Positions 6,405-12,899 of a DNA stretch of 20,771 nucleotides are shown here, piece after piece. The DNA is from Collinsella sp. Its GTDB lineage: Bacteria; Actinomycetota; Coriobacteriia; Coriobacteriales; Coriobacteriaceae. The position numbers and the translations under genes were made by a program. The notes beneath the pieces were generated by a model. It saw only the letters and a program-made list of their open reading frames with translations, did not search any database and was not told the DNA's origin. The stretch spans positions 1-20,771 of the forward strand of contig JAGZQO010000033.1 in the NCBI GenBank assembly GCA_018382125.1. Reading direction: 5' to 3'. Within the stretch, counting starts at the first letter, position 1. Every line of letters starts with the position of its first letter.

Positions 6405-7385
6405 TTGGATATTATCGAGCTTCTAAAATCTGCCTTCATGGGCCTGGTCGAGGGCATCACCGAATGGCTGCCTGTTTCGTCGACCGGTCACATGATCTTG
6501 GTGGACGAGTTCGTCAAGATGAACGTGAGCGAGACGTTCTGGAATATGTTCCTGGTCGTGATTCAGCTCGGCGCCATTCTGGCCGTCTGTGTGCTGTTCT
6601 TCCATGAGCTCAATCCGTTCTCGCCCAGCAAGGGCAAGGAGGGCCGTCGCGACACCTGGGTGCTGTGGGGCAAGATTGTGCTCGGCTGCATTCCCGCCGC
6701 GGCGATCGGTCTGCCGCTTAACGACTGGATGGAGGAGCATTTCTACAATGCTCCCGTCGTGGCGCTGGCGCTCATTGTGTACGGCGTGTTGTTTATCGTG
6801 ATCGAGAACTGGCGCGCGAGCAAGCGCGAGGAAATGGCCGTTGCCGGTTCGTTTGGTTCGCGTGCTGTGGTGTCGGGTGGACGTCCCGCCGGTGCGCACT
6901 TTGCGGCGCCCGCCGCGGCTACCGCTGAGGATGAGGACGATGACGAGAATCTGGACTTTGGCTCCATCGCCACGCTCGAGGACCTGAGCTGGAAGACTGC
7001 ACTGGGCATTGGCTGCTTCCAGATCCTCTCGCTGGTGCCGGGCACGTCGCGCTCCGGTTCCACCATCATCGGCGGCCTGCTTTTGGGCTGCACGCGTTCG
7101 GTGGCGTCCAAGTTTACGTTCTTCCTGGCCATTCCTGTCATGTTTGGCGCGAGTGCGCTCAAGCTCGTCAAGTATTTCATCAAGGGCGGTACGTTCGGTG
7201 CCAACGAGGTCGCCATCCTGGGCGTGGGCTGCGTTGTGGCCTTTGTGGTTTCGCTCATCGCTATCAAGTGGCTTATGGGCTTCGTCCGCCGTCACGACTT
7301 CAAGTGCTTCGGCGTCTACCGCATCATTCTGGGCATCGTGGTGCTTGCGTACTTCTTCGTCTTGGAGCCGATGCTCGGCCTCTAA
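6405..7385 (+). CDS. uppP: Undecaprenyl-diphosphate phosphatase with an acidic internal insertion
   Basis: UppP (BacA) dephosphorylates undecaprenyl diphosphate in the membrane, recycling the lipid carrier for peptidoglycan; extra copies give bacitracin resistance. I choose the TTG at 6405 because it yields MDIIELLK, the usual family start, and has GAGGGGG 5 nt upstream. An upstream in-frame GTG at 6384 has no such site. With this start the protein is 326 residues against about 265-290 for most homologues. Motif 1 is E16-G-I-T-E20 followed by SSTGH (H29). Motif 2 is PGTSRSGST at 212-220. Seven or eight membrane helices are likely. The extra length comes from an insertion at about 138-190 with an Ala/Gly part and the acidic run EDEDDDEN, in the loop before ATLEDLSWKTALGIG. 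The gene seems monocistronic. Confidence 0.95.
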   Translation: MDIIELLKSAFMGLVEGITEWLPVSSTGHMILVDEFVKMNVSETFWNMFLVVIQLGAILAVCVLFFHELNPFSPSKGKEGRRDTWVLWGKIVLGCIPAAAIGLPLNDWMEEHFYNAPVVALALIVYGVLFIVIENWRASKREEMAVAGSFGSRAVVSGGRPAGAHFAAPAAATAEDEDDDENLDFGSIATLEDLSWKTALGIGCFQILSLVPGTSRSGSTIIGGLLLGCTRSVASKFTFFLAIPVMFGASALKLVKYFIKGGTFGANEVAILGVGCVVAFVVSLIAIKWLMGFVRRHDFKCFGVYRIILGIVVLAYFFVLEPMLGL

Positions 7386-7408
7386 CTTAGTCGACGCTGC
7401 GCGGCGGC

Positions 7409-7492
7409 CAGGGCGACAACTTGTCATTCAAAGGGGGTGGCATGACCAAAAGGTCTATGCCGCCTCCTTTTCATGCCAATTTGTTCGCCCTG
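7409..7492 (+). terminator. Nested hairpin 3' of uppP with a terminator-like core
   Basis: The core stem AAAGGGGGTGGCAT at 7430-7443 pairs with ATGCCGCCTCCTTT at 7457-7470 (two G/T wobbles), with an inner ACC/GGT pair. The T-rich end of the right arm could serve termination. Around this core, CAGGGCGACAACTTG at 7409-7423 is nearly complementary to CAATTTGTTCGCCCTG at 7477-7492, making an 84-nt nested structure like those 3' of purH, the stress-protein gene and the helicase. Whether it really terminates is uncertain because no T-run lies outside the stem. Confidence 0.6.
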
Positions 7493-7610
7493 ACCGTCGC
7501 TCGCTGCTGCTGCCGTGACATCGCTGGCTCTGTGATTGGCGCAATGGGGTGGGCCTGACGGTGACGCACGGAGTCGTGGTGTGATTTGCGTCGGTGTCCG
7601 CGCGGCTCGG

Positions 7611-7616
7611 TATACT
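7611..7616 (+). promoter_or_regulatory. Candidate -10 box of the helicase gene
   Basis: TATACT lies in an otherwise GC-rich stretch 62 nt before the helicase ATG. Upstream TTGCGT is 19 nt away, a poor and too distant -35 match. Confidence 0.4.
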
Positions 7617-7677
7617 GGTACGGCTCAAACTATGGCGCCGCCCGCAGGCGCGCCGTCCGTCAGATGAGGAGTCGCCC

Positions 7678-10581
7678 ATGACCCAGCCCTTGCCCTGGGA
7701 AAAGAACGTCGCGGTATCCGTGCCGCCCGCGCCGGAACCCGTGCCGCTCGATGCATACACCGCCCCTGCTGCGCCGGAGCCCGAGCTCGTTCCGCTCGAC
7801 ATCTACGACGCTCCCGCGCCGGCACCCAAGCCTGCCAAGCCGATCGTCGACATCGACAGCCTGAATCCCGCCCAGCGCGAGGCGGTCCTGACCACTGAGG
7901 GCCCGCTGCTGGTGCTCGCCGGCGCCGGCTCGGGCAAGACCCGCGTCTTGACCTTCCGAATCGCACATATGCTCGGCGACCTGGGCGTTAAGCCCTGGCA
8001 GATCCTTGCCATCACGTTTACCAACAAGGCTGCGGCCGAGATGCGTGAGCGTCTGGCGGCACTCATTCCCAGCGGCACCCGTGGCATGTGGGTGTGCACG
8101 TTCCATGCCATGTGCGTGCGCATGCTGCGTGAGGACGCCGACCTGCTGGGCTACACCGGTCAGTTCACCATCTACGATGACGATGACTCAAAGCGCATGG
8201 TGCGCGACATTATGCAGACGCTCGGCATCGAGCAAAAGCAGTTCCCCATCAACATGATCCGCAGCAAGATCAGCTCGGCTAAAAACGCCATGATCGGCCC
8301 CGAGGACATGCTCAAATCCGCCGACAGCCCCAACGACAAAAAGGCCGCGCAGGTCTATCTGGAGCTGGAACGCCGTCTGCGCGCCGCCAACGCGATGGAC
8401 TTCGACGATCTGCTCGTGCGCACGCTCGAGTTGCTGCGCACCCGCCCCGAGGTGCTCGACAAGTACCAGGAGCGCTTCCGCTACATTAGCGTCGACGAGT
8501 ATCAGGACACCAACCACGTCCAGTACGAGATCGCCAACCTGCTGGCCGCCAAGTACCAAAACCTCATGGTCGTGGGCGACGACGATCAGTCCATTTATAG
8601 CTGGCGTGGCGCCGACATCACCAACATCCTGGACTTTGAGAAGGACTTTAAAAACTGCAAGACCGTCAAGCTGGAGCAGAACTATCGCTCCACGGGTCAC
8701 ATCCTGAGCGCCGCTAATGCCGTTGTTCGCCACAACTCGCAGCGCAAGGACAAGCGTCTGTTTACGGCCGAGGGCGATGGCGAGAAGATTCAGGCCTTCC
8801 AGGCAAGCGACGAGCGCGACGAGGGCCGCTGGATTGCCGGCGAGATCGAAAAACTGCATGCCAAAGGCACGAGCTACGACGATATCGCCGTGTTCTACCG
8901 CACCAACGCCCAGTCGCGTATTCTCGAAGATATGTTCCTGCGCGCGGGCGTGCCCTACAAGATCGTGGGCGGCACGCGATTCTTCGACCGTGCCGAGATC
9001 CGCGACGTCATGGCCTACCTTAAGATGATCGTGAACCCGGCCGACGAGATGAGCGTCAAGCGCGTCATCAACACGCCGCGCCGCGGTATCGGCTCCACCT
9101 CGATCCAAAAGATCGAGCAGCTGGCGCGCGACAACCGTTGTTCGTTCTTCCAGGCTTGTGAGATCGCAACAGCCGAGACGGGCATGTTTAGCGCCAAGGT
9201 GCGCAACGGCCTGTCGAGCTTTGTGGCGCTGGTGCGCGAGGGTCGCCGCATGGACGGCGAGCTCAAGGACGTCGTCGAGATGATCGTCGATAAGACGGGC
9301 CTGCTGCAGGCTTTCCGCGCCGAGGGCACCATGGAGTCCGAGAGCCGCGCCGAGAACATCCAGGAATTCCTGGGCGTCGCCGCCGAATTTGAGGAGACGC
9401 ACGAGGATATCGAAGGTACGCTCGAGAGCTTGGAAGAGCTGCGCGCTGCCGGTGTTGCCGATGTGCCTGCTAGCGCCGAGCCCGAGCCTGTCGTGGTGAG
9501 CGCGCCTGCGCCCGAACCGGGGCCATCTGCCCCGGTATCCTCGTTTGAGGCGCTCGTTGGCGCGCGTGACGCCGCGGGCTCCAATCCGCTCGATAGCTTG
9601 GCCGCTCCGGCGCTGTCTCCGCAGGATGCCCTGGCCGCCGCCATCGCGGGCAACGCGTATGCCGCGCCGACGGAGATGCCGGCGGGTGCCGTGCATGCCG
9701 ACGAGATCGAGCGCACCTACGGTCCGCTCACCTGTAAGGCGCTGCCGGCGCTCATGGAGTGGCTGGCCCTGCGCTCCGACTTGGATTCCCTGGCCGGCGA
9801 GACGCATGCCATTACCATGATGACCATCCACTCCGCCAAGGGCCTGGAGTTCCCGGCGGTGTTCGTGGCCGGCATGGAGGAGGGTATCTTCCCGCACGTG
9901 CACGACTTTGGCGGTAGTGACGATCCGGGCAAGCTCGAGGAGGAGCGTCGCTTGGCCTACGTCGCCATCACGCGTGCTCGCAAGCGCCTGTTCCTGACCT
10001 ATGCGGCCACGCGTCGCACCTACGGCTCGACCTCTGCCAACCCGCGCTCGCGCTTCCTCAACGAGATTCCGTTTGAGGATATCGAGTTTAGCGGCATCGG
10101 TTCTGCCGGTTTTGAGGGCACGGGCTGGGAGAAACGCGGCGACCGACACGGCACCTTTGGATCGGGTATGGGCTCGGACATGTATGGCGGCAAGGTGTTT
10201 GGTTCGCATACGCGCTCGACCGGCGGTTCCGGTTCGCGTGGCGGATCGAGCTTTGACGATTTCTTTGGCGGCAGCAGCTACGGGACCGAGCGCCATCGTG
10301 GGGTTTCGCCCGATGCCGGCCGTGTTGCCTCGACCTTTGGTTCGGGTGCGCCGCGAGCCAAAAAGCCGTCGTCCAAGGTGTCCCCGACGGTGGAGCGCAA
10401 GGTCGATCGTGCCAGCGCATCGCAGGACTTTGCCGCGGGCGATACCGTGAGCCACAAGACTTTTGGCACGGGTACCGTGCTCTCGGTCGTCGGAGACATG
10501 ATCGAGGTCCAATTCGAAAAGACCGGCCAGACCAAAAAGCTTATGAAGGGCTTTGCTCCGATCGTCAAGCTGAATGCCTAG
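7678..10581 (+). CDS. pcrA: PcrA/UvrD-type 3'-5' DNA helicase with a long internal insertion
   Basis: This is an ATP-dependent superfamily 1 helicase of the PcrA/UvrD group, acting in DNA repair, displacement of RecA and transcription-replication conflicts. The start ATG has GAGGAG 6 nt upstream and gives 967 residues, against roughly 720-780 in most relatives. Motifs in order: AGAGSGKT at 81-88, TFTNKAA at 113-119, DEYQDT at 273-278, GDDDQSIYSWRGA near 300-312, QNYRS at 334-338, TIHSAKGLEF at 716-725 and YVAITRAR near 761-768. Extra length has three sources: an Ala/Pro-rich N-terminal tail (about 1-58), an Ala/Pro-rich insertion of about 100 residues in the 2B region (about 582-687), and a Gly/Ser-rich linker (about 800-915). 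The last 50 residues (GDTVSHKTFGTGTV...VQFEKTGQTKKL) form the Tudor-like C-terminal domain that binds RNA polymerase in PcrA. It is monocistronic. Confidence 0.96.
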   Translation: MTQPLPWEKNVAVSVPPAPEPVPLDAYTAPAAPEPELVPLDIYDAPAPAPKPAKPIVDIDSLNPAQREAVLTTEGPLLVLAGAGSGKTRVLTFRIAHMLGDLGVKPWQILAITFTNKAAAEMRERLAALIPSGTRGMWVCTFHAMCVRMLREDADLLGYTGQFTIYDDDDSKRMVRDIMQTLGIEQKQFPINMIRSKISSAKNAMIGPEDMLKSADSPNDKKAAQVYLELERRLRAANAMDFDDLLVRTLELLRTRPEVLDKYQERFRYISVDEYQDTNHVQYEIANLLAAKYQNLMVVGDDDQSIYSWRGADITNILDFEKDFKNCKTVKLEQNYRSTGHILSAANAVVRHNSQRKDKRLFTAEGDGEKIQAFQASDERDEGRWIAGEIEKLHAKGTSYDDIAVFYRTNAQSRILEDMFLRAGVPYKIVGGTRFFDRAEIRDVMAYLKMIVNPADEMSVKRVINTPRRGIGSTSIQKIEQLARDNRCSFFQACEIATAETGMFSAKVRNGLSSFVALVREGRRMDGELKDVVEMIVDKTGLLQAFRAEGTMESESRAENIQEFLGVAAEFEETHEDIEGTLESLEELRAAGVADVPASAEPEPVVVSAPAPEPGPSAPVSSFEALVGARDAAGSNPLDSLAAPALSPQDALAAAIAGNAYAAPTEMPAGAVHADEIERTYGPLTCKALPALMEWLALRSDLDSLAGETHAITMMTIHSAKGLEFPAVFVAGMEEGIFPHVHDFGGSDDPGKLEEERRLAYVAITRARKRLFLTYAATRRTYGSTSANPRSRFLNEIPFEDIEFSGIGSAGFEGTGWEKRGDRHGTFGSGMGSDMYGGKVFGSHTRSTGGSGSRGGSSFDDFFGGSSYGTERHRGVSPDAGRVASTFGSGAPRAKKPSSKVSPTVERKVDRASASQDFAAGDTVSHKTFGTGTVLSVVGDMIEVQFEKTGQTKKLMKGFAPIVKLNA

Positions 10582-10595
10582 CTGCGAGGTTGACC

Positions 10596-10710
10596 GGGCG
10601 CGCCGGGGGCTTTGGTCGCCTGCTCGGGCAGTCCTGCTCGCACGGAGAGCACATTAAGTGCTCTCCGGCTCGTGCGGAACTCGCGATCGACCAAAGCCCC
10701 CGGCGCGCCC
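10596..10710. repeat. Long nested inverted repeat 3' of the helicase gene
   Basis: The outer arms, 10596-10618 and 10688-10710, are perfectly complementary over 23 bp and begin GGGCGCGCC. Inside, CGCAC at 10639-10643 pairs with GTGCG at 10672-10676, and GGAGAGCAC at 10644-10652 pairs with GTGCTCTCC at 10658-10666 around ATTAA. The element starts 15 nt after the helicase stop codon. No T-run follows, and a separate terminator lies at 10810-10853. It sits between two convergent genes. Confidence 0.85.
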
Positions 10711-10809
10711 TCTTCCTTGTGGCGTTTTGGCCTGCAGCTTGCGAACGTTGCTCTGCTCGTCCGCTTTTTGATTTGGAGAACCGGGTGGGCTGAAATGTAG
10801 ATACGAGTA

Positions 10810-10853
10810 GGGGCTCCTCCGTTGATGAACGGGGGAGCCCCTTGTTTCGTTTT
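10810..10853 (+). terminator. Intrinsic terminator between the helicase gene and manA
   Basis: GGGGCTCC at 10810-10817 pairs with GGAGCCCC at 10834-10841, and CCGTT pairs with AACGG inside. The tail TTGTTTCGTTTT follows on the plus strand. On the minus strand there is no T-run, so it mainly serves the helicase transcript; manA converges on it. Confidence 0.75.
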
Positions 10854-10868
10854 GGTTGTTGTTGTGAC

Positions 10869-11801
10869 CTAGAGGTGGCTGATGATCAGTTCCATCTTGC
10901 CTTCGAGGTCGATGGAGCTGACGGTGCTCGGGGCCAGCAGGTGGCTTCCCTTGTGGACGGGGTCGCCGCAGACGGTGCCTTCGCCGTCGATGACCGACAG
11001 ACACATGAAGGGCCAGCGCTGGTCGAGGGTCTTGCTGCCGTCGACACGCACGCGATCGACGGTGTAGCAGGAGTTAGACTCGAGCTCAGTCACGCCATCG
11101 ACCTCGGGTGCGGTTACCGTGCCGTCGGTCGGAGCCTGAGCATCAAAGTCGATGCAATCGAGGCTCTGCTCAATGTGCAGTGGGCGCAGCTTGCCGTCGG
11201 TGCCGGGGCGGTCGTAGTCGTACAGACGATACGTCACGTCGCTCGACTGCTGCGTCTCCAAAATGAGCGTGCCGGTCTTGATGGCATGCACGGTACCGGA
11301 ATCAATCTGGAAAAAGTCGCCCTTGTGGATCGGCAGCACGTTGAGCATGTCGTCCCAACGGCCTTCCTCGATCATCTGTGCGGCCTCGACGCGGTCCTTG
11401 GCGCGCTGGCCGACAATGATCGTGGCACCGGGCTCGCAGTCCAGCACATACCAGCACTCGGTTTTGCCCAAGCTGCCGTTCTCGTGCTTGGCGGCGTACT
11501 CGTCGTTGGGGTGAATCTGGATCGAAAGGTCGTCCTTGGCGTCCAGAATCTTGATGAGCAGCGGGAACTCCTTGCCTTCACAGTTGCCAAAGAGCTCGCG
11601 GTGCTCGGCCCACAGCCACGACAGCGTGTGGCCGGCGTACGGGCCCTCAGCGATCTGGCAGTCGCCGTTGGGGTGGGCCGAGATGGCCCAGCACTCACCG
11701 ATGGGACCATCGGGAATGTCGTAACCAAATACGGTTTCGAGCTGGCGGCCGCCCCAGATCTTCTCGTGAAAGATCGGCGTCAGCTTAATCAAATCGGACA
11801 T
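10869..11801 (-). CDS. manA: Mannose-6-phosphate isomerase, class I
   Basis: ManA interconverts mannose 6-phosphate and fructose 6-phosphate in the cytoplasm and is zinc-dependent. The 310 residues match the short, Bacillus-like form. Zinc ligands are visible: Q95 and H97 in SIQIHPND, E115 in GKTECWY and H172 in DSGTVHAIKTG. The catalytic region YRLYDYDR lies at 191-198. The N-terminus KLTPIFHEKIWGG is characteristic. The start ATG is preceded by GGGGG about 8 nt upstream on the minus strand. It lies 74 nt downstream of the GntR-type regulator in the same direction, so the two probably form an operon. This ties mannose 6-phosphate to the divergent GH1-PTS operon. Ends face the helicase gene across a terminator. 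Confidence 0.95.
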   Translation of the reverse strand: MSDLIKLTPIFHEKIWGGRQLETVFGYDIPDGPIGECWAISAHPNGDCQIAEGPYAGHTLSWLWAEHRELFGNCEGKEFPLLIKILDAKDDLSIQIHPNDEYAAKHENGSLGKTECWYVLDCEPGATIIVGQRAKDRVEAAQMIEEGRWDDMLNVLPIHKGDFFQIDSGTVHAIKTGTLILETQQSSDVTYRLYDYDRPGTDGKLRPLHIEQSLDCIDFDAQAPTDGTVTAPEVDGVTELESNSCYTVDRVRVDGSKTLDQRWPFMCLSVIDGEGTVCGDPVHKGSHLLAPSTVSSIDLEGKMELIISHL

Positions 11802-11875
11802 GTTTATACCCCCATTGTGTTGTGCGGGCGCTGCACAAAACAGCTCAAAGCGAGCGCCCGGATGACTACAAAAAC

Positions 11876-12595
11876 CTATGCCAACGTTACGTTGTGCAAC
11901 TCAAAGCGGTCGCCAACGTTGCGCGAGACCGAATACTCAAAGGCGGCGCCGCTGTCCAAAAAGCCAATCTGGGTGAGCTCGAGCAGGGGAGAGCCAGGTT
12001 TGGTGTCCAGGCGATTGGCTTCTTCCTCGGTTGCTGCCACGGCGCGAATGGTACGGTGGAAGCTCGAAATTTTCAGCCCGCATTGCTCGCGGATGAAATG
12101 GTAGACCGATCCGTACAGGTCCTTCTTTTTAAGGCCTGGAATCAGCTCGAGGGGCATGTAGGTGTACTCGATAACGATGGGCTTCCCATCGGCCTGACGC
12201 ACGCGCACGACGTGATAGGCAAAGTCATCCTCGGCAATTCCCAGCTGGGCTGCGATGTCCGCTGGTGGATTAACAATCGAGAAATCGTAGACCACCGAGG
12301 TCACCTTTTCCCCGCGGTGCTCATACGAAAAGCCCTGGGCACGGTCGTTTTTGCCCTGGAAAAACGCCTGGCCGGGAAGTCCCGCCGTGTCCTTAACGTA
12401 GGTACCCGATCCGCGCCGGCTGGTAATAAGACCTTCCTCGGTGATTTGCTCGATAGCTCGTTTGACGGTGATTTTGGAAACGCTATAGAGCTCACAGAAC
12501 TCAACGACGGTGGGAAGCTTGTCGCCCGGTTTAAGAGCGCCATCCTCGATACTTCGACGAATATCTGCAGCTATCGCCTCGTATTTGGGAATCAT
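11876..12595 (-). CDS. GntR-family (HutC/UTRA) transcriptional regulator
   Basis: A one-component sugar-responsive regulator of 239 residues, a usual length. The N-terminal winged helix-turn-helix covers about 1-68 (KYEAIAADIRRSIEDGALKP, then TVVEFCELYSVSKITVKRAI, then RRGSGTYV). The UTRA ligand-binding domain covers about 95-235 (VRVRQADGKPIVIEYTYMP). UTRA domains of sugar regulators usually bind a phosphorylated sugar that releases the repressor from DNA. I chose the ATG at 12595 because it starts the typical MIPKYEAIA and has AAGGAGG upstream; a longer frame extending to 12865 has no such site. It is divergent from the GH1-PTS operon and is its likely local repressor, as well as of itself and manA. 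Confidence 0.94.
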   Translation of the reverse strand: MIPKYEAIAADIRRSIEDGALKPGDKLPTVVEFCELYSVSKITVKRAIEQITEEGLITSRRGSGTYVKDTAGLPGQAFFQGKNDRAQGFSYEHRGEKVTSVVYDFSIVNPPADIAAQLGIAEDDFAYHVVRVRQADGKPIVIEYTYMPLELIPGLKKKDLYGSVYHFIREQCGLKISSFHRTIRAVAATEEEANRLDTKPGSPLLELTQIGFLDSGAAFEYSVSRNVGDRFELHNVTLA

Positions 12596-12617
12596 GGAAC
12601 CTCCTTTCCGACATATA

Positions 12618-12646
12618 TGAATACAAAAAGTAAGTATAACCCTCAA
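12618..12646 (-). promoter_or_regulatory. Candidate promoter of the regulator-manA operon
   Basis: On the minus strand TTGAGG (12646-12641) and TATTCA (12623-12618) are separated by exactly 17 nt. The start site would give a leader of about 15-20 nt before the ribosome site. The inverted copy AAAAGTAA at 12626-12633 lies in the spacer and could be an operator half. Neither box is a strong match. Confidence 0.35.
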
Positions 12647-12704
12647 CAGGGCATCCATATTACTTTTATCTAAGAAGTTCGAGAAAGAAAAAAGAAAAAG
12701 ACGC

Positions 12705-12736
12705 TTTACTTTTAAAACTAGAGCGCTATAGTTTAA
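12705..12736 (+). promoter_or_regulatory. Promoter and probable operator of the GH1-PTS operon
   Basis: TTTACT at 12705-12710 and TATAGT at 12727-12732 are separated by 16 nt in an AT-rich island that stands out from the GC-rich surroundings. An imperfect inverted repeat, TTAAAACTA at 12712-12720 and TAGTTTAA at 12729-12736, overlaps the spacer and -10 box, a typical place for a GntR-type operator. TTACTTTTA occurs twice (12660-12668 and 12706-12714). Transcription would start near 12739, giving a leader of about 160 nt. Confidence 0.6.
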
Positions 12737-12771
12737 GCAACGAACGGAATCCTTCCGCACAACAGGATCGA

Positions 12772-12869
12772 CCGTTTGGGGACGGTTTTGTTTTGGCGGG
12801 TTGGATATCGGTATGGCCGGTGCGCGCCCGCGCCGGATAACCTGCCAAAGCAAACCCGTCTCCAACCGG
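12772..12869 (+). repeat. Long inverted repeat in the leader of the GH1-PTS operon
   Basis: Arms of 31 nt at 12772-12802 and 12839-12869 are complementary at 26 positions, with most differences being G/T wobbles. Inside, CCGGTGCG at 12817-12824 pairs with CGCGCCGG at 12829-12836 around CGCC. It lies between the promoter and the start codon, so it would fold in the mRNA leader. No T-run follows, so it is not a plain terminator. The right arm shares about 21 of 24 bases with 16719-16742, which points to a dispersed repeat family. The remainder of the 304-base gap from 12596 holds the two promoters described and nothing else I can name. Confidence 0.75.
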
Positions 12870-12899
12870 AAGCTCTAGAACACGAAAGCGAGGACTTTG

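Noticed and set aside
8188..10512. A long minus-strand open frame (about 774 residues) opposite pcrA
   Set aside because: The helicase motifs on the plus strand are unmistakable. The antisense product is a Val/Leu/Arg/Gly/Asp-rich composition artefact.
10842..12104. A plus-strand open frame of about 420 residues opposite manA and the regulator gene
   Set aside because: Both minus-strand genes show clear catalytic and DNA-binding motifs. The plus-strand frame spans their intergenic space without a ribosome site or domain.
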